Below, in pieces: positions 50,770 to 64,000 of a stretch of 64,000 nucleotides of DNA. Made by a program: the position numbers and the translations under genes. Each line of letters begins with the position of its first letter. Position 1 is the stretch's first letter. Source of the DNA: Coenobita brevimanus (Eukaryota > Arthropoda > Malacostraca > Decapoda > Coenobitidae); contig CM064732.1 of assembly GCA_032717465.1 (NCBI GenBank), positions 32,525,138-32,589,137 of the forward strand, in the 5' to 3' direction. The notes below the pieces were generated by a model that was given only the letters and a program-made list of their open reading frames with translations, was not told where the DNA came from and searched no databases.

Positions 50770-51192
50770 CTTGCTCATCTATTTTTAGAACATCTAGGGA
50801 TACATAATTTTAGTGACATAGTTCCAAGACAGGTTACTTGATTTAGGTGCGTTGGTGATATCTTAGTGATAACACCACATAGGCTAGCTCTAGAGAGATT
50901 TACGGATAGTTTGAACAGGGTAGAGCTTTGCACTCAGTTCACCATAGAGTACGACCATGACGACAGCTACCTTTCCACGAAACTCTTTTACTCAAACACC
51001 GAAACAATCTTAAGTTCAATGTTTTTAGAAAGGCTACCAACAAAACGACTTTATTCATTTTTATTCGACCACAGACAGGAGAACAAAACAGGGGACTCCC
51101 ATCGCCATTTTCCTTCGAGCCTTGAGGATATGTTCGGTCGAATATATTACAAGATGAACTTGGTTACATTTTTAGAGCCTTTAAAGATCTAA
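50770..51192 (+). pseudogene. Penelope-like reverse transcriptase C-terminal remnant
   Basis: The active-site motif is mutated: CVGD stands where YVDD is expected (about 50845-50859), losing one catalytic aspartate. The segment FTIEYDHDDSYLSTKLF and the basic DHRQENKTG stretch follow. A stop lies just before the motif at about 50842. Confidence 0.8.
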
Positions 51193-51299
51193 TATACCCT
51201 CCATATTTTATCCTCAAAGCTAGAAAGCATGGTACTAAAATACACATGAATACATGCAAAAAAGAAAAACTTGAGAAAAGAACAGTACTATCCAAATCC

Positions 51300-51750
51300 C
51301 GTGTAGCAGACAGTGTGTCTCCTTGTATGAATATGGCAGGAATACAGTAGGTAGTGCTGGAAATATAACTGTGGGCAGTTTAATAACAGAAAGCAACACA
51401 TGTATTAAAAGAACTAACGAAGCAGGTGTGTATAAAATTCCGTGCAATGATTATAAAAAAGTATATGTGGGAGAGACATTCAGTGAATTGAATAAAAGGT
51501 TAAAGGAACATATATGACATGAGTGATTAATCTCAACAGTGCTTTTGTGCAACATAGATTAGATTCCGGACATGGAACACTGTGAAATGAGGCAAAGTTT
51601 GTGTTACATGAGAGTAAAATAACAAAACGTAGATTTCTCGAGTCTTCCCATATTGCCGTTTCGAATAATTTTAATGAGAATAGGAGATTTTATACACTGG
51701 CCAAAAACAGGCATGCCAAAATCTCCAGAATGTTCCTTACATCTCCGGGT
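51300..51750 (+). pseudogene. Penelope-like GIY-YIG endonuclease remnant
   Basis: AGVYKIPCNDYKKVYVGET followed by LNKRLKEHI (about 51420-51517) is a clear GIY-YIG core (GVY and YVG) with its arginine and the EH segment. After a stop it continues with AFVQHRLDSGHG and LHESKITKRRFLESSHI. Such domains nick the target for Penelope insertion. Stops at about 51515 and 51582 inactivate it. Confidence 0.85.
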
Positions 51751-51869
51751 ATAAACATTAGCCTAATCCTCTGACACCACATTCAATTTTAAGAATGTTC
51801 CTCACTTCTCCAGATATTGAAGACTAACCTAATCCTACCGGCTTAGCACTACCCCTCCCTCAAAACTTT

Positions 51870-52780
51870 GTCATTCCCAACACAAACACTTAATCCAACG
51901 TATATAAATGTATATACAGCATAAACTTACAACTAGCAGGTAGTCTCCATCGTCTCTGTTTTCTAGGTCCCATGGTGTAAAGAGCTGGATCGCCAGTGCT
52001 GTCAACTCCGTGATTCTCATTGGCCCTCCTTTCATTTCCAGTATCCAACAGGTCCTTGGCTCTGCCCCAGGAGCACTTCCTAATTCCAGATCTCCTGCAT
52101 AAGACACATCAGTGCACCCCCAGCAAGAGCCTCTTCAACTGCTCCATCTGTGGCTTCCCCAGACACTGGATGCTCTTAGCAAAGTGGTGGGTACTTCTGC
52201 CTGTGGACTTAACCATGCTCCTCTTGCATAATATGCTCGGTGGCTCCTAAGCGACTTCTTGGCACATCCTCACAACTGTTCCCTGATGTATCTATTTAGG
52301 AGGAAGTGGAAAGCTGACTATGACAACAGGTACTTCTTCCGTCATAAGGTTAACTTAGGTCCTGCACACCATCATGCCCTCCTCTATCATGCCATGATCC
52401 ATGTGCTCCACCATTCCCAGAGCAGTGTGCAGCCTCTTATAGATCTTGCAGGGCAGCTGTATCTCTGACCAAGGGGAGATTAATGTGGCCCACCTGATCA
52501 TCAAAAGTAGACTGCCATGCTCCACGGCCCTCACAGAAACACTCCTTACCCCTAGCCACATTTGTATCGAACAAAAATCAAGCAGGCAGCAGCAGGACAC
52601 CAGGAAGTCCAGTCACAAGATGCAGGGGTCCCCAGTGCCAACAACACACACACCCAGGGTCTCATCCTTTCCTCCCTGTCGCATCCTGATTCCCACCTGT
52701 CCCCCAAACCCCGGGCAAAGTCCTCTAAGTCCCCACAGCCATTGCAGGCATAATATAACACAATGCTATGTGTAACTACT
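51870..52780. other. Unidentified GC-richer pocket with broken coding potential
   Basis: This stretch is free of microsatellites and richer in G+C than its surroundings. On the plus strand, open frames at 52020-52250, 52259-52468 and 52446-52775 nearly abut and contain tryptophan, cysteine and histidine at protein-like frequencies. The minus strand is also partly open. I recognise no family on either strand. It may be an exon-like relic, a transposon gene or an endogenous viral fragment; none can be shown from sequence alone. Confidence 0.4.
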
Positions 52781-53039
52781 GTATATAGCTATAGATAACA
52801 ATATATAGGACAGGTAATTATGTCTGAGTCCTCCAGGAAGAGTTAAAGAACATATCCCCTTGCCTAGACGAACCAGGAATGTCAATTCACACAATGTATA
52901 TCCACAACACTTGTTGTCCCAGACCATTAAGAATTCTTAGCCATACGATGTATCTCAAACTTCCTCGTAGGGCAGATGAACAAGAATTTCATGACGTATC
53001 CAAACACAGTTAGTCCATATGATAGGAAATTTACCATAC

Positions 53040-53580
53040 ACATCCTCCAGACACTCTATATAATGTCAGAGAGATTCCCTTCAGATCAGAAGGGGGTTTG
53101 AGAGAGAAAGGGGAGAGAAGGCTGGTGAGAAGGTCCGACATTAGTATCACGCTCTACAAAACTGTAGCTCAACTTTCTTATAACTTTGTGCAATAAACTT
53201 TGTAACTCGAGAGTGCTGTAACTCACCTCGTTGACATTACGTCTCACTGCTTAATTCTGATTTAGCTTAATGATCCATAATCAAGTGCCCTATCTCACTA
53301 CAAGTACCAGAATCACGCTATCGAGATTGGTGGTCAGATAACCTTCTCTGTATAATTACACCCCTCGGCTGCATCTACTTACATTGGTAAGCAGCAGTAA
53401 AAACGAACCTACTACCCTCACTTGCATTGGTAGCAGCAGTTCACTTACGCTTTACGAGTTTATACCACGATATCTACCTCAATGCATTCACTGAGAGTGG
53501 TGGCGAGCTGTAAACGAAGCCGATTAACATCTCATTAACAGCAATCTACGACTATACACAAATTGGTGACTTCACGCAAT
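53040..53580 (+). other. Candidate LTR end and leader
   Basis: In order I see a TATATAA box at about 53053, a purine-rich run, an AATAAA signal at about 53191 and ATTGGTGAC at about 53562, which resembles primer-binding sites of arthropod LTR retrotransposons. A gag-like frame begins 1 kb later. The LTR borders cannot be fixed because no second copy is present. Confidence 0.3.
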
Positions 53581-54331
53581 CAAACAAAAAACAAACAAGC
53601 AAAGCAGACAGCGAGAGCAGGCGTCACATCAACGCAGCTTAACTTCGTCCCTAATCGCTCCTAAATCACAACTCCATGATTACGAGAAACAGTATCAACA
53701 ATAAACTAATCAACAACTCTACAAGCGTGCAAGTTAATCTCAACAAGTAAGGGAAATCAAACACTACAAGACGAAGAAGTAACCAAGGAAAGAGGAAAGT
53801 GCATCTGTGTGTTGACTCAATTTCATCATATTTTCTCCCTCCTTAAACGAACACCACCCTCAACCACGACCTCCACCTTCTCCATCCCCAACAACCCCCA
53901 CCATCTTCTTCCCCACCACCACTACCACAGTGAGGCAAGTAGCTCAGCATTGTCATCATTTGCTTAAGTCGTCATAACCCGTCAATCAGTCCGAGTGCCA
54001 GACAACACCAGCCTGCCATCCTACACCTGCCTGACTGCCAGCCTGTCTGCCTACACTAGCAATGACACAGAGTGCTGACGCTGTCATACCAGGACCTGAC
54101 CTACCTCAACCAAACGCTAAGTGACGTGTGTGACATCTGACCTCCACCACTAGGAAAAGGAGAGCGAGTGTCTTGACCCCATATGTAATCAACAATCAAC
54201 AAACACCTCGACTGTCTCCACGGCTATTCTAGTGAGTTTATTTATTCTAACCAAGGTTGTATTAGTTAACACTTCGCCAGTTACATAATATCCATAAAAT
54301 ACTATCACTTTAGTTAACGAACCAAGCAATT
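53581..54331. other. No gene seen; possible untranslated leader
   Basis: C- and A-rich DNA with CCACCACCAC and AACAAC words at about 53860-53930. Nothing recognisable is present. Confidence 0.5.
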
Positions 54332-54370
54332 ATATATCTATATCTATCTATCTATCTATCTATCTATCCA

Positions 54371-54423
<53 letters not shown>
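54332..54423. repeat. (TATC)/(TA)n microsatellite
   Basis: About 40 bp of TATC units, then about 25 TA units. Confidence 0.96.
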
Positions 54424-54426
<3 letters not shown>

Positions 54427-54570
54427 AATTACAAACTACACAGTGAGAGACAATTACACAATTCACACTTACATATGTGTTTTATAATTTTAATTTTATA
54501 AGCAATCAAGAGAAAAGTAAAATATGATTCATTGTGTAATCCCATTATGCTAAGCTAAGTTCCACAATTA

Positions 54571-55331
54571 GTGCCCAAAGGATCTACATTAAGAGTGACA
54601 AATACCCTGACACAAACACCAGAAAACGATCAACAAAATATAAATTCCGAAACACCATCAGAAACACAAGAACAAGAGGAAAACCAGACTCAGGAAACAA
54701 AACACACACTAGATAAAGAACAGCAAACAGTTGCAATTTACGCTGAAGTAAATGACGATGACACCTGGTCAGAAATTTCAGATGTAGACAGCGAACTTTA
54801 TAAAAATTCGCTTCCATTTACTATAACTTAGACCATAGAGTATTAAGATCAGTAAAAATATAGAAATTGCCTGTAAATGACGATTGCAAGAAAAACACGG
54901 TAGAGGTGGCTAATGTAGATGAAGCAAGTACTAGTGCAGTACCTTCTCCACAAAATCCCAGTAATACTCCATTTCCAGTGTATATTTGTCATGAAGACAA
55001 TGAACTACCAAAATTCTCTGGTACGGAAAATGATAAGATTGACATTGACATAAACACACGTATTGAGCAATGTCAGCAGTATTTCATTTGGAGATACATT
55101 ACAGATGAGAAAGGAAATTTTTTTTTTTTTTTTTTTTTTAGCTAGAATAAATCAAGAACGATGTCCAGCAGGAAATTTGTTACGGTCAGACAAGCTGCTG
55201 AGAGCTTTAACATTTGACCAGTTTAAGACAGAATTCCTTAGGAAATTCTCTGGAGGCAAGAATTTTCTTGGTGGTATTATCCCAGAATTACACAATATTG
55301 TAGACCTACTTAGGCAAACACCTCTGATCAT
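54571..55331 (+). pseudogene. gag-like remnant of an LTR retrotransposon
   Basis: The first frame (54571-54831) is rich in Gln, Glu and Thr. The second (54867-55120) has VYICHEDNELPKFSGTEN followed by IEQCQQYFI, the usual start of a Ty3/Gypsy-type gag. After a T-run at about 55119-55139 comes LRSDKLLRALTFDQFKTEFL and RKFSGGKNFLGG, like the retrotransposon gag helix region. Stops and the T-run break it. No protease or polymerase follows; a different sequence starts at about 55332. Confidence 0.55.
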
Positions 55332-55619
55332 GTGTCGGAAACGGGACAGACGTACATACGCACAAACGTACGCACAAGTACGCCCACACACTTTAGCCGG
55401 AAGCTAGAGGGAGATATAAGTCCGATATCACATGCAGGAAGGTTAGAAGGTAGGAGAAGACAGAGTGAGACAAAGTAGAACAGGAGAGAACAAGAGTTAG
55501 ACAAGGAGAGAGCGATAGAGAACAGGAGAGGACAGCAGCTAGCACAAACTGCTACTAACCATAGGCTACACAGGTCACGCCAAGCTCTAAACTTTTATTC
55601 AAGTAACTGTCTCACAACA
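55332..55619 (+). mobile_element. Possible solo LTR
   Basis: It begins TGTCGGAAACGGGACAG and ends GTCTCACAACA, so it has TG...CA ends, with a TATAA-like GAGATATAAG near 55411 and a purine-rich run after it. The flanks show no matching duplication, and no second copy is present to confirm it. Confidence 0.3.
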
Positions 55620-58408
<2,789 letters not shown>

Positions 58409-58475
58409 ATGTATGAAAGAACCAAAGGCCAGGAGCCCGCAAACAATACAAAAACAATACAAAAGTGAGCCAAAT

Positions 58476-59660
58476 TCAAGGTCCGTTCATTTCGAGATGC
58501 CTGGACACACCGCGTTTGAAAGACTGGAGATCATAGGAAGTAGGGGATACAAACAGAGGGAGACAGTTCCAGAGTTGACCTGTTGCATAAATGAAGGACT
58601 GGGAGTAACGGTTTACTTGTGCATTAGAATGTTGGACAGAGAAGGGATGAGATTTTGTTGTTAGACGGGTGCTACGCGCCCGTCGTAGAGGTGGAGGGAT
58701 GCAAGCAGACAGTTCAGAGGAGCAGTGACCACTGATGTAGCGATAGAAAAGAGACAAAGATGCAACAGTGTGGCGATGAGACAGAGGCTGAAGGGAGCTA
58801 GTAAGAAGGTGGAGAGTTAATGAGATGAATAGCCTATGACTCCATCCTATTGAGAAGAGCTGGAAGTGGAGACCTTCCTGACACATGAGACTTGTACTCG
58901 ACACAGGGGCGATAAAACCCGTATATGAAATCAACAACTGTGCAAGGGTGAAGAAGGTACGGAGTCGGCTTAGCACACCTAATCTCTAGGAAGCAGATTT
59001 TGCAAGAGATGTAATACGATCTTTCCAAAATAAGTCCCGAGAAAATGAAACCCAAGTATGTTTATGGATGATGCAGGATTGAGCTGGATATTACTAAACA
59101 TTAGTGGGTACTTCTGTGGAAGGTTTTGTCGAATTGATAAGTGTAGGAACTATTTTGATGCATTAAAAAAAACAAGATTATTTCTACCCCAGTCAGAGAT
59201 ACGAGCCAAGTCAGACATTAGGTGTGCCATAACCTCATCCTTTGTTTGCTGAAGTAACTGCTGAGATGGACGTTGCAGGAACCGAATGGAAAGGTGAGGG
59301 TGGAATCATCAGCATATGAGTGGACAGGGTTAGCTGTACAGCTTAGAAGGTCATTGATGAAAAAAAGGAAGATAGTTGGTGATAGGACATAGCCCTGATG
59401 AGCACCACCTTTGATAGATCTAGAAGAAGGGTGGCTGTCTACAACAGCAGCTATAGCACAACCAGAAAGGAAGCTTGAGATGAAGGCACAGACAGAATGA
59501 TAGAAACAGTAGGAGGGCAATTTGGAAATTAAAGATTTGTGCCAGACGCTATCGAAAGCCTTTGAAATGTCAAGTGCAATGGATAAGCCTTTGCCAAAGT
59601 CCCGAAAGGAGGATGTAGGTGAGAAGATCGCCAGTGAAGCACTCCTGATGGAACCCATAC
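58476..59660 (-). pseudogene. Jockey-like reverse transcriptase remnant
   Basis: 59218-59658 carries LDISKAFDSVWH (motif A, aspartate intact), AHQGYVLSPTIFLFFINDLL (the GVPQGSVLSP motif altered to GGAHQGYVLSP) and SYADDSTL with the active-site box at about 59306-59317. 58476-58976 holds the C-terminal region. A frameshift between them and the stops upstream at about 59660-59750 inactivate it. Confidence 0.85.
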
Positions 59661-60639
59661 TGACGATCAGAAAGAAGGTTGTGACAGGAAAGATGTTTTT
59701 AAATTGTTCTGTTAAGAATACGCTCGGAAACTTTCGAGATACAGGATGCTAAAGCAATTGGGCGATAGTTAGAGGGTTGGGAATGGTAACCCTTCTTTGG
59801 GACTGGCTGAATGAAAGCAAACTTACAGCAAGAAGGAAAGGTACAAGTTGGCAGATAAAACTAAAGAATTTACCTAGGCAGGGTGAAAGCACAGAAGCAC
59901 AGTTCTTGAGGACAACAGGAGGGTGTCTCATCAGGCCCATATGTCTTGTTAATGCTCAGGCCACTGATGGCTTAAAATACAGCAGCTGAAGTAATTTTAA
60001 TGTCAACCATGAGGAAATCAGAAGGCGGAAATGATGGAGGAACAACACTGGAACCGTCTAAGGTGGAATTGGAGGAGAAAGTCTGAGTGAAGTGATCTGC
60101 TTTATCAGTAGAAGAAATAGCTACAGAGCCCTCAGAGTAGGAAAGAGGAGGGAATGATGATGAGGTAAAGTTGTTAGAAAGGTTTTTGGCAAGGTGCCAG
60201 AAGGAGCAGGAAGAATTTGAGATGGAGAGTTCAGAGCATTTAGTACGAATGAAATTATTTTTAGCAGAACAAAGAACAGACTTTAGCACGATTCCAGGCA
60301 GAAACATAAAAAAGATGTGGTTCAGGGATGTCTTGGCTCCGGTACCTTTTCTAGGCTCTCTCCTTGTTGTGGACAACATTAGAGGAAGTCTGATTAAACC
60401 AAGGCTTTCTTGCAATAATCAAAGTTTATGAGAAAGAAATGTACAGTATGCCTCCATGCCCAAGAGAATAACCTCCATAATGTGTGAGGCACACTCAGAT
60501 GGCTCCCAGCCATGGAAGCAATACTCATTCCAGGGATAATCAAAGAAGTACTGCCTGAGGGCCCCCCAGTCAGCAGCTCCAAAGTGCCACAACCGAAGAG
60601 TCTTTGGAGGGTCCACAGGCTGTACTGAAGCAATAGGAC

Positions 60640-61300
60640 GGGTTTAGGTAATAAGGTTGTGATCAGAGGAGCCCAGTGGAGAGGAAAGATTAAAAGAGTA
60701 AGCAAAAGGATTAGATGTAAGGAAGAGGTCAAGTATATTGGAACTGTGTCCAAGGCAGTCAAGGATACGGGTAGGGTGCTGAACAAGCTGCACTAGGTCA
60801 TTAATGATAGAAAAGATGTAGGCTTGCTCACAAGGTGGATCAGTGAAAAGAGAGGAGACCCAAAGTTGGTGGGGAACATTGAAATCTCCTAGAATGGAGG
60901 TTTCAGAGAAAGGAGAAAGAGATAGGATGTGTTCCATTGTAGAACTAAGATGGTCGAAGAATTTTTCATAGTCAGCAAAATAGGGGATAAGTAAACAGCA
61001 CAGATATATTTAGTCAGAGAATGATAGGAAAGCCGAAGCCAGATAGTAGAGAATTCAATAGAATCAAGTTCAGGAACAGGAGAGCAAGGTAAGTCAATGC
61101 ATACATATATGCAACAGCCACCTTTGGTTTCGAAATGAGTATAAAGTAGGAGGATACAGAAAAGGGTTTGCTATGAGTTGCCTCAGACAGCTGAGTCTCA
61201 GTTAAGAAGACAAGGTGAGGTTTAGAGGAGGAGAGGAGGTGCTCAAAAGATAGAAATTTAGAGGAGAAAGGCCGCGAATGTTGCAGAAATGAAGTGAGTC
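60640..61300 (-). pseudogene. Jockey-like AP endonuclease remnant
   Basis: 60644-60937 contains [12 protein letters not shown] (substrate/metal motif intact) and GSSDHNLI (terminal Asp-His intact). The N-terminal part upstream, with FLTETQLSE and its catalytic glutamate, lies in another frame with stops between about 60940 and 61010. The domain would nick the insertion target. Confidence 0.85.
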
Positions 61301-61368
61301 AGACAGTGGTTCCAGGCAGCTCACTGATTCGTCACCTGGAGAGGGGCGGATGGTGGGGCCATTTTAAC

Positions 61369-61643
61369 ACCCCCCCCCCCGGGACTTGGTGACTTGGTTA
61401 TTAGATGCCTTTTTTTTTTTTTTTTTTTTTTTTAAGGAAGTGTAGTGTGCAATGTGCATGTACTTTAATGTTGACAGAGAAACTTCTAGGCACGATAGCC
61501 TACTCTCTGTGTTACTGAAACACTGAAAAAGTTCAGCAAAGGGGGATGGTCAGGAACTAGTCCCGAGGGAGGATGAAACGGGAGCTCCAACTCTCCCTGT
61601 CATCAGCATTCCATCCACCTTGGGAGTACTGCCTTGCTCGACT

Positions 61644-61731
<88 letters not shown>
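61369..61731. repeat. C-run, T-run and (TG)n
   Basis: A run of about 12 Cs lies at about 61369-61380, about 22 Ts at 61410-61434, and about 43 TG units at 61644-61731. The short unique DNA between shows no gene. Confidence 0.9.
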
Positions 61732-61734
<3 letters not shown>

Positions 61735-61949
61735 ACTGCCAGTGGTAATGCATCTGAGTTCATACTGGTTGAGTGAAAGATTCCATGTGGTCGTGAATTT
61801 TGAGTTGTCCGCTCCTTATGTGTGGAGGAAGTGAGAATATGTACGTATTTCAGTTTGAAATTGTGCTGGTGAGGGTTTGGTATCAGTACTGTGTGCTTGA
61901 GAGGAAGCTGCATATGAGAGTGAGGGATCAGCTGTGTTAGTGTGCATAT

Positions 61950-62030
61950 CTATCTATCTATCTATCTATATATCTATATCTATATATATCTATATCTATA
62001 TATATCTATATCTATATCTATATCTATCTA

Positions 62031-62093
<63 letters not shown>
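61950..62093. repeat. (TATC)/(TATATC)/(TA)n microsatellite
   Basis: TATC units grade into a hexameric TATATC phase and then about 28 TA units. Confidence 0.95.
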
Positions 62094-62095
<2 letters not shown>

Positions 62096-62099
62096 ATTC

Positions 62100-62312
62100 A
62101 TCCATCATCCAATCCTACGTTTCCCCATGAGGAGCATTGCAGGCCAGGAGCTAGGCAGTTGGTCCTGACATTTAAGATGAGAGTGACCAACCTCACTCAT
62201 CCCTGAGTGGCATTACGTGAGCAATAAACCCCAACCATCCCTTGGATATAAACCTTCACCGGCTCAATCCGATTGGAGCACAATAATTACCCACTAAACC
62301 ACCAGGCGCCAA
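62100..62312 (-). mobile_element. Possible tRNA-derived SINE (family S3), decayed
   Basis: Read on the minus strand from 62312, GGCGCCTGGTGGTTTAGTGG has a box A-like element and GGATTGAGCC about 30 bases on is an eight-of-ten match to box B. The rest has no landmark. It abuts R3 copy 2, so it may be part of that repeat. Confidence 0.4.
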
Positions 62313-62606
62313 AATTTGGTTATATAGTCACCACCCAGCGTAGTAAATGGTTTCCTGGTGTACAGGAAATCATTTGGCTTGTTACTCAGTGTAGAGTCAC
62401 CCATAGGCAGAAGGAAGAGGAAAGAATGAAGGAATGAAAGACAGAAGAGAGAGTGTAAAGTGACCCGTAAGCAGAAGGACGAGGAAAGAATGAAGGAAAG
62501 AAAGATAGAAGAAGATGGAAGGAAAAAAGGATGGAGGAGAGGACAGGGCAGACATCCGAGAGCAGCACTACATTGAGTGAGTGGATGGTGAACGCCCCCA
62601 CCTAAC
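62313..62606 (+). repeat. Interspersed repeat R3, copy 2
   Basis: TTGGTTATATAGTCACCACC, then GTGTACAGGAAATCATTTGG, a purine-rich middle, and TTGAGTGAGTGGATGG match 32270-32520 in order. The purine-rich middle is lengthened by a 64-bp tandem duplication. Confidence 0.7.
62389..62516. repeat. 64-bp tandem duplication within R3
   Basis: Two units beginning GTGTAGAGTCACCCAT and GTGTAAAGTGACCCGT lie head to tail and differ at about ten positions. R3 copy 1 has only one such segment. Confidence 0.85.
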
Positions 62607-62607
62607 A

Positions 62608-64000
<1,393 letters not shown>

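Larger units (their letters stand above)
50768..51755 (+). mobile_element. Penelope-like element fragment
   Basis: A 3' portion of a Penelope-like retroelement. It has the end of the reverse transcriptase (AHLFLEHLGIHNFSDIVPRQVT in pieces, then RCVGDILVITPH in place of RYVDDIL), LERFTDSLNRVE, a decayed middle and a GIY-YIG endonuclease, then tail sequence to FTLAKNRHAKISRMF-type words. A 64-bp imperfect duplication of AGAATGTTCCT words follows at about 51727-51845. The 5' part is absent. Confidence 0.85.
58410..61330 (-). mobile_element. Jockey-like LINE, nearly complete ORF2 region, decayed
   Basis: On the minus strand the endonuclease starts near 61300 with SLHFCNIRGLSPLNF, then [27 protein letters not shown] and SSDHNLI. 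A linker (SCSFWHLAKNLSNNF) follows, then the RT with KAFDSVWHKSLISKLPSY and HSYADDSTL, and a C-terminal HTVASLSLFYRYISGHCSSE region ending near 58480. Multiple frameshifts and stops are present. It is a different subfamily from the copies at 48246 and 10780. The wording of the RT segment is one that I recall from crab genomes. Confidence 0.88.

Noticed and set aside
51870..52780. An endogenous viral gene
   Set aside because: Considered because of the composition change, but no recognisable viral motif could be identified by eye; left as unidentified.

Overview
This window looks like gene-poor, repeat-dominated chromosomal DNA from an invertebrate animal, most likely a decapod crustacean and perhaps a crab. 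The reasons are the extreme density of (CA), (CT), (TA) and (TATC) microsatellites, the mixture of RTE-, CR1- and Jockey-like LINEs with mariner, hAT and Penelope elements, tRNA-derived SINEs, and Jockey reverse-transcriptase wording that I recall from crab and shrimp genomes. The taxon is inference; no host protein-coding gene, rRNA gene or stand-alone tRNA gene could be supported.

Layout. 1-10 kb: microsatellites, a degenerate 21-bp minisatellite (about 2.25-2.69 kb), a reverse-strand tRNA-derived SINE (about 2.86-3.20 kb), a 3.3-kb polypyrimidine block (4.9-8.2 kb) that creates long but meaningless open frames, and a G-rich patch. 10-20 kb: a 10-11-bp periodic tract, a Jockey-like fragment, a reverse-strand RTE-like LINE (11.4-14.0 kb), a long (TA)n array, a polypurine-to-polypyrimidine switch at about 15.75 kb, and an internally deleted mariner with both terminal inverted repeats (18.3-19.1 kb). 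20-30 kb: a CpG-dense island, a nearly intact hAT (Buster-like) transposon whose transposase is broken by one extra base (22.84-25.97 kb), a LINE RT remnant, and a second, forward RTE-like LINE (27.1-30.3 kb). 30-46 kb: a non-autonomous hAT-like element carrying a truncated RTE tail, a 750-bp MITE-like element with near-perfect inverted repeats and a 6-bp target duplication, two copies of a circularly permuted repeat (here called R2), CR1-like LINEs, and a 350-bp (CA)n array.

46-64 kb: a large repeat family (here called R1) occurs at about 42.1, 46.1-50.8 and, inverted, 58.3-55.6 kb. The middle copy has been split twice, by a tRNA-derived SINE and by a Jockey-like LINE, and its end abuts a Penelope-like element with a GIY-YIG endonuclease remnant. 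Between the inverted copies lie an unidentified GC-richer pocket and a gag-like LTR-retrotransposon fragment. A decayed, nearly full-length Jockey-like LINE (58.4-61.3 kb) and an RTE-like LINE running off the right edge close the window.

Almost nothing here appears able to function as a gene; the elements interact as a nested insertion record. The most interesting signals are structural: R1 with its nested insertions, permuted R2, the 6-bp-TSD MITE, the conserved 3'-terminal hairpin of the RTE family, the one-base-broken hAT transposase, and the large purine/pyrimidine strand switches. All similarity statements were made by eye, without alignment scores.
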